Shown in pieces: positions 56,191 through 64,000 of a DNA stretch of 64,000 bases. The notes below the pieces were generated by a model. It searched no databases, had not been told where the DNA came from, and saw only the letters and a program-made list of their open reading frames with translations. Every line of letters starts with the position of its first letter. Positions within the stretch are counted from its first letter, which is position 1. Source of the stretch: Brevundimonas mediterranea (GTDB lineage: Bacteria; Pseudomonadota; Alphaproteobacteria; Caulobacterales; Caulobacteraceae); NCBI RefSeq assembly GCF_011064825.1, contig NZ_CP048751.1, forward strand, positions 1 to 64,000. The letters are read 5' to 3'. The translations under genes were made by a program, and so were the position numbers.

Positions 56191-57570
56191 TCAGCGAATG
56201 CAGATCAGCTGGCCGTTGTCGGTCAGCACGTACAGGGCGCCGTTGTAGGCGGCGGGGGCGATATAGGCGGGGGCGCCCAGTTTCAGCGTCGTCTGGGCGA
56301 CGCCCGTCTTGGGATCAAAGGCCACGGCCTCGCCGTAGGAGTTGACCATCACCAGGCGGTTTGAAGCCAGCAGCGGCCCCGACCATTGGGGATAGATGGT
56401 CCGACGGCCGAAGTTGAGGAACCCGCCGACCTTGCGCTTGCGCCCCTCGTTCAGTTCGCGGGTCCAGTAGATCTGGCCCGTGTCGCGATTGGCGGTGATC
56501 AGCTCGCCCGAGGTGGAGACGATGAAGACCACGTCGCCCACCGGCAGGGGGGCGTTCACGCCGGTGACCGGCAGCTGCCACTTGGGCTGACCCGAGCGCA
56601 GGTCCAGGGCCGAAAGAACGCCCGAATGGCTGACGCCATAGACCATGCCCCGGCTGATGACGGGGCGGCCGGCGACGTCGCGGACTTCCGACAGGGCGCT
56701 GGTGCGGCTGGTGCGCGACAGGGTCTGTTCCCACAGCGGCTGGCCGTTCAGGGCGCTGAGCGCGACCAGCTGGCCCGACGAGAACGGCGCAATGACGGTG
56801 TTTCCGGTCACGGCCGGGCTGGAGGCGCGCATGACGCGCGCCGGCTCGGCGATGCCGCGATAGGTCCAGTCCTGGGCGCCGCTGTTGACGTCGAAGGCGA
56901 ACAGCTGGCTGTCCACATCGACGACGAAGACGTGGGCGCCGACGACCGTCGGGGCGCCGTGGATCGGGGAATCGACCTGCTGGGTCCAGACCACGGCGCC
57001 GGTGGCGGCGTCCAGGGCCGTCACCGAGCGATAGCCGGACGAGACGAAGACCTTGCCGCCGGCGAAGGCGACGCCGCCGCCGAAGCCGCCGCTGCGGTCA
57101 CGCTCGGCGTCCTTGACGTTGACCTTCCACAGGATGTCGCCGGTGTCGGCCGAGACGGCCGAGACGGTCGATTCGCCGTCCAGCACGAAGATCTTGCCGT
57201 CGGCGGCGACGATGGGCGCCATGACATTGCCGACGCGGGCCGAGCCCTCGCCCACGCTGCGCTTCCAGGCGATCTGGAAATTGGGGGCCGCGATAACGTG
57301 TTCGACCAGGTTTTCCGAGGTCCCGCCCGGCTGGGTCCAGGCCGTGGCGGCCTGGGGTCCCGGCAGGAAGTAGTCGCGGCCGGACAGGGCGGCCGACGGC
57401 GCCAGCTGCTGTTCGAACTCGAGCACCGAGATGCGTTCGCCGGCCGAGGCGGTCGCCTTGGCGTCGTCCTTCTTGCCCAGGCCGAACGGCAGGTTACGGC
57501 TGACCGTGCCGCATGAGGCCATGGTGGCGGCGACGCCGCAGATCAGCGCGACTTTCAGAACTCGGTTCAT
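56191..57570 (-). CDS. bamB: Outer membrane assembly lipoprotein BamB
   Basis: Lipoprotein of 459 aa forming an eight-bladed PQQ-like beta-propeller of the BAM complex. The signal ends in a lipobox (TMASC, Cys20). Blade motifs such as GKIFVLDGESTVSAVSADTG, ATGAVVWTQQ and NGALYVLTDNGQLICI repeat along the protein. The ATG at 57570 has AGGA 8 bases upstream; a GTG at 57597 would add 9 residues. It overlaps or abuts the YfgM-like gene upstream, so they are coupled. Confidence 0.93.
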   Translation of the reverse strand: MNRVLKVALICGVAATMASCGTVSRNLPFGLGKKDDAKATASAGERISVLEFEQQLAPSAALSGRDYFLPGPQAATAWTQPGGTSENLVEHVIAAPNFQIAWKRSVGEGSARVGNVMAPIVAADGKIFVLDGESTVSAVSADTGDILWKVNVKDAERDRSGGFGGGVAFAGGKVFVSSGYRSVTALDAATGAVVWTQQVDSPIHGAPTVVGAHVFVVDVDSQLFAFDVNSGAQDWTYRGIAEPARVMRASSPAVTGNTVIAPFSSGQLVALSALNGQPLWEQTLSRTSRTSALSEVRDVAGRPVISRGMVYGVSHSGVLSALDLRSGQPKWQLPVTGVNAPLPVGDVVFIVSTSGELITANRDTGQIYWTRELNEGRKRKVGGFLNFGRRTIYPQWSGPLLASNRLVMVNSYGEAVAFDPKTGVAQTTLKLGAPAYIAPAAYNGALYVLTDNGQLICIR

Positions 57571-57593
57571 CTTGGGCGTCCTGTAGGGGGTCG

Positions 57594-58340
57594 TCACTGT
57601 TGGGCCGGGGCGATGGAAGTGGGCGCATTGGCGGCGCCGGCGGCCGGCGGAGCCGCGTTCTTGGCCGCATCGGCGATGCTCTTGAGCGCCCCCGCCGTGC
57701 CGGCGTCGATCGTGGCGACAGCAATGTTGGCGCGCTGACGAACATCATCAGGCACGTCCTGTCCCAGTTGCAGCAGGACGAAGGCCTCGCGGGCTTCCTT
57801 GGTCTTGCCATGTTGCAGGCGGGCCAGGGCCAGGGCTTCCTGGGCGAAGGCGTGCAGCGGGCGCTTGTCTTCGGCCAGGGGCGTCAGGCGAGCCTCGATG
57901 TCGGCCAGGGGCGCGGTGTCCATGATCAGCAGGGCCGCCTTGAACGCCGCCGGGTCCGACAGGATCGGATCGCTGGAGGTCTTGGCGGCCTGGTCGAACA
58001 GGCGGACGGCGTCAGGGATCTTGTCGGCGGTCACGGCCAGGCCGGCCTGCTGCTGCAGGGCCAGGACCTTGTAGGCGTCGTTGCCTTCCTTGACCGTCTC
58101 CTCGAAGGCGAGACGGGCCTCGGCGGGCTTTTCGGCGCGCAGGGCCTCCATGCCGCGATCATAGGCCTCGGCGCCCTTGGCGGCCTTGCTCGAATTCAGG
58201 CTGTCCCAGCCCCACCAGCCCAGGGCGGCGACCAGGGCGACCACCAGAATGACGCCCACGACGGGCAGCCAGGTGCGGGCCAGGCGCTTGTACCGGTCGG
58301 AGCGAAGCTCCTCCTCGACCTGCTCGAAGACATCAACCAC
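57594..58340 (-). CDS. YfgM-like TPR membrane protein
   Basis: Protein of 248 aa with a cytoplasmic N-terminus (DVFEQVEEELRSDRYKRLART), one TM segment (WLPVVGVILVVALVAALGWW) and a periplasmic tetratricopeptide-like region with AEAYDRGMEALRAEKPAEAR. E. coli YfgM is an ancillary SecYEG partner that works with PpiD on envelope protein folding. Start is a GTG. Gene order yfgM-bamB-der matches many proteobacteria. Confidence 0.87.
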   Translation of the reverse strand: MVDVFEQVEEELRSDRYKRLARTWLPVVGVILVVALVAALGWWGWDSLNSSKAAKGAEAYDRGMEALRAEKPAEARLAFEETVKEGNDAYKVLALQQQAGLAVTADKIPDAVRLFDQAAKTSSDPILSDPAAFKAALLIMDTAPLADIEARLTPLAEDKRPLHAFAQEALALARLQHGKTKEAREAFVLLQLGQDVPDDVRQRANIAVATIDAGTAGALKSIADAAKNAAPPAAGAANAPTSIAPAQQ

Positions 58341-58419
58341 TGAAACGTCGCCCCAAAATCGCTAAAAGCAAACCGGCGCGGACCCTAGAGGTTCGCCCTT
58401 GCCGCCGCAACGTAGCCCG

Positions 58420-59256
58420 TTACTGCGAAGCCGGCTTTTTCGAGAAGTAGGTCTCGACTTCGGCAGGAAAACGGCGGGTTTTCACATCATTGGCGAAAGC
58501 GGCCGCCGCGCGGTCGATCTCGGTGCGCAGATCCGCGTATTTGCGCACGAATTTCGGGGTCCAGTCGAACAGTCCCAGCATGTCGTTGACCACCAGAACC
58601 TGGCCGTCGCAGGCGGCCGAGGCGCCGATGCCGATGGTGGGGACGTCGATGCTCTCGGTGATCTCGCGCGCCAGCGATTCGGCCACGCCCTCGATGACGA
58701 TGCAGAAGGCGCCGGCCTCGGCCGTGGCCCGGGCTTCCGCCATGACACGGTCCCGCTCGAAATCGGTGCGGCCCTTGGCCTTGAAAGCGCCCTCGGCCAG
58801 AATCGCCTGGGGACGCAGCCCGACATGACCCATGACCGGGATGCCGCGCTTGACAAGGAAGGCGACGATCTCGGCCAGTTCGACGCTGGTCTCCAGCTTG
58901 ACCGCCTGGGCGCCGGTTTCCTTCATGACGCGCACGCAGTTGTCATAGGCGGCTTCCTTGCCGCCCTCATACGAGCCGAAGGGCATGTCGACGACGACCA
59001 GGGCCCGACGCGATCCCCGCACCACCGCCTGGCCGTGCAGGATCATCATCTCCAGCGTCACGCCCACGGTGTTCGGCAGGCCATGCACCGCCATGCCCAG
59101 GCTGTCGCCGACCAGCAGAACATCGCAGTGCGGATCCAGCAGGCCCGCCATCGGCGCGTCATAGGCGGTCAGGCAGACGATGGGCTCGCCGCCCTTGCGG
59201 CCAGCGATATCAGGCACGGAGACGCGCTTGATCGTCTCCTGGGTGTGAACGGACAT
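58420..59256 (-). CDS. panB: 3-methyl-2-oxobutanoate hydroxymethyltransferase
   Basis: Pantothenate pathway enzyme of 278 aa that makes ketopantoate from 2-oxoisovalerate with methylene-tetrahydrofolate. Signature stretches are [38 protein letters not shown] and MGHVGLRPQ. The ATG at 59256 is supported by AGGAG 7 bases upstream; 17 more codons are open upstream but not conserved. panC is not adjacent here. Confidence 0.96.
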   Translation of the reverse strand: MSVHTQETIKRVSVPDIAGRKGGEPIVCLTAYDAPMAGLLDPHCDVLLVGDSLGMAVHGLPNTVGVTLEMMILHGQAVVRGSRRALVVVDMPFGSYEGGKEAAYDNCVRVMKETGAQAVKLETSVELAEIVAFLVKRGIPVMGHVGLRPQAILAEGAFKAKGRTDFERDRVMAEARATAEAGAFCIVIEGVAESLAREITESIDVPTIGIGASAACDGQVLVVNDMLGLFDWTPKFVRKYADLRTEIDRAAAAFANDVKTRRFPAEVETYFSKKPASQ

Positions 59257-59314
59257 CGAGAGGCTCCTGACTTCAAGTCGGGTCAGATAAGCCCCGCGAT
59301 CCCGCAAGTCACCC

Positions 59315-59716
59315 TCACACGTCCTGAGACAGTTTCACCAGGCCCGCCGCCAGCACGGCGACGAGGGCTCCAGCCACGATCCAGAAGGCCATCATGCCCG
59401 ACCCGTCCATCAGATCGAACGATCCGACACCCAAGCCCTCCAGCCCAGATTGGGCCGCGCCCTGAGCCGTCGCCGCCGCCGTCCGCACGCCCTGCGTCAG
59501 AGTCGTCTCTCCGTCTGCAGAGAAGTTGAAATTCACCCCCTCGCGCACCGCCAGGACGCCGCCGACCAGGCCGGCCCCGGTCAGGGCCAGGGTGCGCCAG
59601 CGCGACCGTTTCTCCATACTGGCCTGGACGGTCGCCAGAAACAGGCCCTCGTCGGCCAGTCGCGGGCTCTGCGCGAACAGCCGCTCGATCATCGGATCGA
59701 ATTCATCAGCCGACAT
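59315..59716 (-). CDS. Two-TM protein, putative anti-sigma partner
   Basis: Protein of 133 aa. The soluble N-terminus (residues 1-38) with [20 protein letters not shown] is followed by two hydrophobic segments (about 43-60 and 111-130) separated by a Gly/Ala/Thr-rich loop. It overlaps the sigma factor gene by 11 bases, the arrangement typical of sigma/anti-sigma pairs, but it lacks the His-Cys zinc motif of classical anti-sigma domains, so the role is inferred. GGGAGG precedes the ATG at 59716 by about 7 bases. Confidence 0.7.
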   Translation of the reverse strand: MSADEFDPMIERLFAQSPRLADEGLFLATVQASMEKRSRWRTLALTGAGLVGGVLAVREGVNFNFSADGETTLTQGVRTAAATAQGAAQSGLEGLGVGSFDLMDGSGMMAFWIVAGALVAVLAAGLVKLSQDV

Positions 59717-60263
59717 GGGTCGACCTCCCGCCTGATGCCTGCGCCGGCTGAAGCCGGGCGCGGAGTTTATCCAGACCACGTTTGACATGAGACTTCACCG
59801 TGCCGAGCGGCAAATTCATGGCCGCCGCGATTTCGGGGTGGGACATTCCTGCGCCGTGGCACAGGGAGACGCAGACCCGTTCGGTTTCGTTGAGCGTCTT
59901 CATCGCTTCGTCCAGGTCCATGAAGCCGGCGTGATCGACCACGACGTCGGCCTCGTCCGCCTCGACTTCCGCGACATAGCGGGCCTCGCGCGCGACGCGC
60001 TTCAGATAAAGGCGCGCGGCGATCTTCTTGATCCAACCGGCGAAAGTCCCCTGCCCCCGGAACTCCGAGCAGCGCTGGAAGCCTTGCAGGAAGGCGTCCT
60101 GGGCCACGTCGTCGGCCAGGGACGGCGCCGCGCCCATGCGGCGGAGCAGGCCCCGGACCGCCGACCCGTGCCGACGGACCAGTTCGCCATACTCCCGCCG
60201 TCCGCCGGCCGCCGCCTGGGCGGCCAGCTCGACGTCGTGGAGATCTCTGAGTGGTTTGATCAT
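59706..60263 (-). CDS. ECF RNA polymerase sigma factor
   Basis: Extracytoplasmic-function sigma factor of 185 aa. Region 2 is seen as YGELVRRHGSAVRGLLRRMG to ADDVAQDAFLQGFQRCSEFRGQGTFAGWIKKIA, and region 4 as LNETERVCVSLCHGAGMSHPEIAAAMNLPLGTVKSHVKRGLDKLR. Length fits the family. The start has no obvious consensus promoter that I can match to an ECF type. It lies between a DUF6249-like gene (24 bases upstream) and the putative anti-sigma gene. Confidence 0.92.
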   Translation of the reverse strand: MIKPLRDLHDVELAAQAAAGGRREYGELVRRHGSAVRGLLRRMGAAPSLADDVAQDAFLQGFQRCSEFRGQGTFAGWIKKIAARLYLKRVAREARYVAEVEADEADVVVDHAGFMDLDEAMKTLNETERVCVSLCHGAGMSHPEIAAAMNLPLGTVKSHVKRGLDKLRARLQPAQASGGRSTHVG

Positions 60264-60287
60264 GACGTTCCCCCCTTCCGGCGGACG

Positions 60288-60683
60288 TCAGTCTTTGTTC
60301 GGGTTGAACAAGCCCAGGATGATGAAGGCGATGCCGATAGCGACGGGGATGCAGGCCAGACCCAGCAGAGGCCCCTCGCCATTTCCGCCCCATTGACTGG
60401 TGAACCCGCCGACCGTGAACGCAAATCCGGCGATACCCACGCCGCTCGCCAGGCTGAGCACGCCCTTGCGGATGTCCTTGCTGCGCGACGGCAGCCCTTT
60501 CTGCACGTCCTTGGTCATGGCGTCGATCAACTCGGGCGGAAGGGTCTGGCCCTTGTCGACCGCGTGCCTTACCGTCAGTTGCATCTCGCGGCGCTCCCGA
60601 TTTTTCAGGAACGATGGCCCGACAATCACGGCGACGATCGCGGTGAAGACGATGAAGACGATGAAGACGGGTGTAGCGCCCAT
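60288..60683 (-). CDS. DUF6249-like membrane protein
   Basis: Small membrane protein of 131 aa with hydrophobic segments at about 5-22, 78-96 and 103-124, and a charged middle region (KNRERREMQLTVRHAVDKGQTLPPELIDAMTK). This HAVDKGQTLPPEL pattern is shared with DUF6249-type proteins often found beside ECF sigma factors. Function is unknown. Because it is 24 bases upstream of the sigma factor on the same strand, it probably belongs to the same regulatory unit. Confidence 0.8.
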   Translation of the reverse strand: MGATPVFIVFIVFTAIVAVIVGPSFLKNRERREMQLTVRHAVDKGQTLPPELIDAMTKDVQKGLPSRSKDIRKGVLSLASGVGIAGFAFTVGGFTSQWGGNGEGPLLGLACIPVAIGIAFIILGLFNPNKD

Positions 60684-60868
60684 GATGAACTCTCTCTTGA
60701 TCCGATGCGACAGCCTGATGTGGCGGCCTTCTGATCACAAGAGGCTGTGGGATGCGCGTACGGATGCGCGGCCCGACGTGAAATCTTTGTAAGGTCGCGA
60801 AGCGAAGCCCATGACGCGACAACGGGTTCGGGCTAACGTCATGGCCTGACCCCCTGAAGGAGATTCCC

Positions 60869-61108
60869 ATGGCCCACGTCACCTATCGCATCGTCGAGCA
60901 CGACGGCGGGTGGGCCTACCAGTCCGGAGGCACCTATTCCGAGACCTTCGCCACCCACGAGGCCGCCAAGGCCGCTGCGGTCCGGGCCGCGCGCGAACAG
61001 AAGGTGCCGGACGAGAACGCCGCCATCGAATACGAAACCTCCGACGGCCGCTGGGTCACGGAAAGCGCCGACGGACACGACCGCCCGGCGACCGACGTCG
61101 AAGACTGA
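60869..61108 (+). CDS. DUF2188 domain protein
   Basis: Protein of 79 aa: THVTYRIVEHDGGWAYQSGG-like N-terminus (actual start MAHVTYRIVEHDGGW), FATHEAAKAAAVRAAREQ and a C-terminal IEYETSDGRWVTE, the usual pattern of DUF2188 proteins. They are small, soluble and of unknown role. GAAGGAG lies 6-7 bases before the ATG, a strong initiation signal. It stands alone and is convergent with the ArsC-like gene. Confidence 0.85.
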   Translation: MAHVTYRIVEHDGGWAYQSGGTYSETFATHEAAKAAAVRAAREQKVPDENAAIEYETSDGRWVTESADGHDRPATDVED

Positions 61109-61120
61109 CGGCCCCCGCCC

Positions 61121-61468
61121 CTATTCAAAGACGGCGGCGTAGGCTTCGGGCTTGAAGCCGACCAGGCGCCGGTCCCCCAGATCCAGAACCGGCCGCTTGA
61201 TCATCGAGGGCTGGGCCGTCATCAGGGCGACGGCCTTGTCCCGATCAATGTCCGCCCGGTCGGCCTCGGGCAGTTTCCTGAAGGTCGTGCCGGCGCGATT
61301 CAACACCGTCTCCCAGCCGTGGTCGTCGATCCACTGGCCCAGTTGGACCGGGTCGACGCCAGCCTTCTTGTAGTCATGAAAGACATATTCGACGCCGTGC
61401 TGGTCCAGCCAGACGCGGGCCTTCTTGACGGTGTCGCAGTTGGGAATGCCGTAGAGGACGACGGTCAT
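61121..61468 (-). CDS. ArsC/Spx-family protein, YffB-like
   Basis: Thioredoxin-fold protein of 115 aa. VLYGIPNCDTVKKARVWLDQHG with a single Cys11 matches the YffB/arsenate-reductase-like group, and MIKRPVLDLGDRRLVGFKPE is its C-terminal motif. It is probably a glutathione-linked reductase or Spx-like adapter; arsenate reduction is not assumed because the key arginines of true ArsC are not clear. Confidence 0.88.
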   Translation of the reverse strand: MTVVLYGIPNCDTVKKARVWLDQHGVEYVFHDYKKAGVDPVQLGQWIDDHGWETVLNRAGTTFRKLPEADRADIDRDKAVALMTAQPSMIKRPVLDLGDRRLVGFKPEAYAAVFE

Positions 61469-61589
61469 GGGCGGTCCTTTTCCTTGGGGCGGCCGCTGTG
61501 CCTGTAGATAGTCCTCCTGACAAGCTTGGAAACCCGCTGTTCATGAGCGGGAACCCAATACTCATCGCCCCGCCAGAACACGGTTTCCC

Positions 61590-63389
61590 ATGTCGATCCG
61601 CGCCGCTTCAAAACGTGTCCTGGCCTTGATGAGGACCAGGGCGGCGCTGTCCGCAGTCTCCATGATGGCGACGATGACGGCGATGATGGCCGCCATGATC
61701 GTCGTGGTGTTCGGGAACCTGTCCACCATAGAGGCCGCAGACCGCGCGGTTCACCACACCCGGGTCGTCGAAACCGCGGCGGCCGATCTTCTGGCGTCCA
61801 GCCTGGATCAGGAAACCGGCATCAGGGGATACGGAGAAAGCAGGGGCGAACCGGCTGCGCTCGAACCCTATTTTGCAGGCCAGGCGAAGTTCAGCGAAGA
61901 ACTGCAGACCCTCTACCGTCTGTCGAGCGACAGTCCGCAGCAGACAGCCCGACTGGACGCCCTGCGTGAGGGGCTCAACCGCTGGCGTTCCGTCTATGCA
62001 AGCCCTCAGCTGGCCCGCCCCCAAAGCCAGATCGCCGATCCCGCCCTGGCGGAGCGTGGTCGAGTCGCGATGGGCGAGGTGCGCCAATTGCTGGACGATC
62101 TTCGTGCGGAGGAGGCCTTGGCGGCCCAGGAAAGCGAGGAGGCGCGTGATCGCGCCTATACGACCGCACGGATCGTCGTCGGCGGTGTCGGCCTGGCGGC
62201 GCTGGGGTTCGGGACGAGCCTGGGTCTTTGGGCCGTCCGCGCCTCGGCGCGACGTGAACGCGAAGCCGTGGCCTTCGCCAAGGCCAAGACGCGAACCCTG
62301 GCCGTCGTCAGCCACGAGATCCGCACGCCGCTGAACGGCATGCTGGGCATGTTGCAGGCCATGGCGGCCGAGCCGATGGCGGCGACCCAGAAGGAACGGC
62401 TCGAGGTCGCGCTTGAATCGGGAGAAACCCTGACGGCCCTGCTCAACGATCTGCTGGACGCGTCGAAGATCGAGGCAGGACGCCTGGAGTTGCTGGAGGC
62501 CGATTTCGACCTGACGCGTCTGCTCGCGCGCATGGAGACCGCCTTCGGCGAGACGGCGCGCAAGAAGGGCGTGCCGCTGCGGATCGACATCGCGCCCGAA
62601 GCGGCGGGCGACTGGATCGGGGACAAGGTGCGGATCGGCCAGATCCTGGCCAATCTGATCTCGAACGCCGTGAAGTTCACCGATCAGGGCGAAGTGGCCT
62701 TGTCCGTCGACGTCCCGAGCGCAGGCCTGCTTCGGATCGCCGTGCGTGACAGCGGCATGGGCATGAATGAAGCCACCCTGGGCCGCCTGTTCTCACCCTA
62801 TGCGCAGGCCAGCGCCGAAACCGCGCATACGCACGGCGGCACCGGCCTGGGCCTGGCGATCTCGCGCTCGCTGGCGCGGATGATGGGGGGCGACATCACC
62901 GTGACCAGCGCGGTCGGTCAGGGCTCCTGCTTCACCCTGGAGCTTCCGCTGCAACGCGGGCGTTCGGCCACGACCGAGCCCGAGAGCGCAAGAAGCCTGG
63001 CCGACCTGCACGTCCTGGCGGCCGACGACAACGCCGTGAATCGCCAGGTTCTGTCCGCCATCCTGCCCAGTCTGGGCGTCGAGCTGACGGTGGTCGAAAA
63101 CGGCGACCAGGCTGTGGCCGCCTGGCGTGAGGGCGCCTATGATCTGGTGCTGCTGGACCTGCGCATGCCGCTCTGCGACGGCTTCGAGGCCGCCCGCCGG
63201 ATTCGCGCCGAAGAGACGCCCGGCCAGCGCACGCCCCTGATCCTGTTGTCCGGCGACGTCTCCGCGTCGGTGCGCCAACAGGGCCGCGAGGCCGGTCTGG
63301 ACGGCTTCGTCGCCAAGCCGCTGGACATCCATATGCTGATCGAGGCGATGAGCGCCGCCCTTCCCCCCGCGCATCCTCTGGCCGCCTGA
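61590..63389 (+). CDS. CHASE3 hybrid sensor histidine kinase
   Basis: Membrane sensor of 599 aa. In order: TM1 (about 28-47), a periplasmic CHASE3 domain (about 48-190, with LDQETGIRGYGES), TM2 (about 192-214), HisKA with phospho-acceptor His242 (SHEIRTPLNG), HATPase with ANLISNAVKFTDQGEV and GGTGLGLAISRSL, and a receiver domain with Asp523 (LVLLDLRMP). The output partner is not adjacent, so signalling would go through an unlinked phosphotransfer protein. It is convergent with a TonB receptor gene. Confidence 0.92.
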   Translation: MSIRAASKRVLALMRTRAALSAVSMMATMTAMMAAMIVVVFGNLSTIEAADRAVHHTRVVETAAADLLASSLDQETGIRGYGESRGEPAALEPYFAGQAKFSEELQTLYRLSSDSPQQTARLDALREGLNRWRSVYASPQLARPQSQIADPALAERGRVAMGEVRQLLDDLRAEEALAAQESEEARDRAYTTARIVVGGVGLAALGFGTSLGLWAVRASARREREAVAFAKAKTRTLAVVSHEIRTPLNGMLGMLQAMAAEPMAATQKERLEVALESGETLTALLNDLLDASKIEAGRLELLEADFDLTRLLARMETAFGETARKKGVPLRIDIAPEAAGDWIGDKVRIGQILANLISNAVKFTDQGEVALSVDVPSAGLLRIAVRDSGMGMNEATLGRLFSPYAQASAETAHTHGGTGLGLAISRSLARMMGGDITVTSAVGQGSCFTLELPLQRGRSATTEPESARSLADLHVLAADDNAVNRQVLSAILPSLGVELTVVENGDQAVAAWREGAYDLVLLDLRMPLCDGFEAARRIRAEETPGQRTPLILLSGDVSASVRQQGREAGLDGFVAKPLDIHMLIEAMSAALPPAHPLAA

Positions 63390-63403
63390 CTCCAGCGCCC
63401 TGA

Positions 63404-64000
63404 TCAGAACCGTTTCGTCAGGCCCAGGCTGAACACCCGTCCACGCGGATCGGCGACGACCGGGTCGTAGCCGAAGGCGTACTGGGCCAGAGGCGGCGCC
63501 TTGTCCGCCAGATTGACCAAGCCCAGGGCCAGGTCGAGATCGAGGCCGAGCGTGCGGGTGTAGAGCAGATCGACGGTGGTCTGGCTGGCGATGGTGGTGT
63601 CGTTGATCCCGCTGCGGTCATTACGATAACCGGCTGTGTAGTGGACCAGGCCGGTCAGGGCATGACCGCCGCCGCTCCAGGACAGGGCGAACTCGCCGCG
63701 ATTGCGCGGCAGGGACCGGCCGATATTGTTCAGATTGGTCGAGCCCACGCCCGACACCTGGGCCGCGCCGTCGCTGAGCCGGATGTCGTAACGGTCCACA
63801 TAGGTCCAGGTCGCCGAGGCCGAGGCCCGACCGCCCCACAGATCGCGACCGTAACGCGCCGCCAGGTCGATCCCCTGCGTCTCGATGGAAGAGGCGTTGA
63901 CGAAATAGAGCTGGACGAAGGTCAAGGCGCCGCCGGCCGAACGGGTGATGCGCGACTGGGCGTCCGTGCCGGTGCGGCCCGCCGCCGTATCGGCCGCCGC
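63404..64000 (-). CDS. TonB-dependent receptor, C-terminal part (truncated by window)
   Basis: The last 198 residues of an outer-membrane receptor; the 5' part lies beyond the window edge. Visible are barrel strands with YFVNASSIETQGIDLAARYG, TGLVHYTAGYRNDRSG, VDLLYTRTLGLDLDLALGLVNLADKAPP and the terminal phenylalanine of LGLTKRF, the usual Bam-recognised end. The reading frame is open to the last base of the window. Substrate is unknown; the pattern of an NLADKAPP strand resembles siderophore- or peptide-linked receptors of the same large family. Confidence 0.88.
   Translation of the reverse strand, partial: AAADTAAGRTGTDAQSRITRSAGGALTFVQLYFVNASSIETQGIDLAARYGRDLWGGRASASATWTYVDRYDIRLSDGAAQVSGVGSTNLNNIGRSLPRNRGEFALSWSGGGHALTGLVHYTAGYRNDRSGINDTTIASQTTVDLLYTRTLGLDLDLALGLVNLADKAPPLAQYAFGYDPVVADPRGRVFSLGLTKRF

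Overview
This 64-kb, GC-rich (clearly above 60% G+C by eye) and densely coded window is chromosomal DNA of an alphaproteobacterium of the Caulobacteraceae type. Brevundimonas is my best guess, an inference from gene content and order plus the protein sequences. Supporting signs are the surE-pcm-nlpD block, crcB-rluC-ATP12, yfgM-bamB-der, secDF-yajC, large TonB-dependent receptors, and short GC-rich palindromic intergenic repeats. No plasmid, phage, insertion sequence, CRISPR array or antiviral island is visible. The content is overwhelmingly housekeeping.

Layout. 1-9.1 kb: aspartate-type aminotransferase, then a minus-strand run of secF-secD-yajC, nlpD-like LytM lipoprotein, pcm, surE and serS. 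9.4-15.5 kb: two tandem secreted M61 peptidases separated and followed by 173-bp three-hairpin repeats, a PfpI-type protein and a secreted esterase. 15.5-22.3 kb: ribosomal stalk genes rplJ-rplL, a 3.3-kb interruption (GST, DUF2059, Nudix, HxlR regulator plus oxidoreductase), then rplK-rplA, nusG, secE and tRNA-Trp. 22.4-32.7 kb: CorC/HlyC-type protein, small lipoproteins, methyltransferase, three pseudouridine synthases, ATP12, fluoride channel crcB, an unknown four-TM protein and rarA. 32.7-37.4 kb: lipoprotein HtrA protease, a non-coding interval with a candidate structured RNA and a large inverted repeat, and the leucine-degradation genes liuC and liuB. 37.8-42.9 kb: rpsF-rpsR-rplI, a TonB-dependent receptor with a perfect palindrome upstream, and two unknown small proteins. 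43-50.5 kb: dnaB, alr, Yip1-family protein, radA, cvpA, purF. 50.6-54.5 kb: two short-chain dehydrogenases, an AraC regulator, an ICMT-like methyltransferase and a Nudix hydrolase. 54.5-59.3 kb: der, bamB, yfgM-like gene, panB. 59.3-64 kb: ECF sigma factor module, two small proteins, a CHASE3 hybrid histidine kinase and the 3' part of another TonB-dependent receptor.

How it fits together. Envelope biogenesis is the strongest theme: SecDF-YajC, SecE and the YfgM-like protein serve export across the inner membrane, BamB serves outer-membrane assembly, HtrA serves periplasmic quality control, and the NlpD-like factor probably serves septal peptidoglycan splitting. Translation is the second theme (L1, L7/L12, L9, L10, L11, S6, S18, NusG, SerRS, tRNA-Trp, pseudouridine synthases, Der). 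Replication and repair are represented by DnaB, RarA and RadA.

The least explained items are a roughly 236-nt self-complementary non-coding segment between liuC and degP with a perfect TATAAT box, the two repeat families (one of which supplies the ribosome binding sites of pcm and surE), the ECF sigma module with its atypical partner, and the unknown four-TM protein at 28.6 kb. I found no clear undescribed multi-gene system; the candidate RNA is the best lead.
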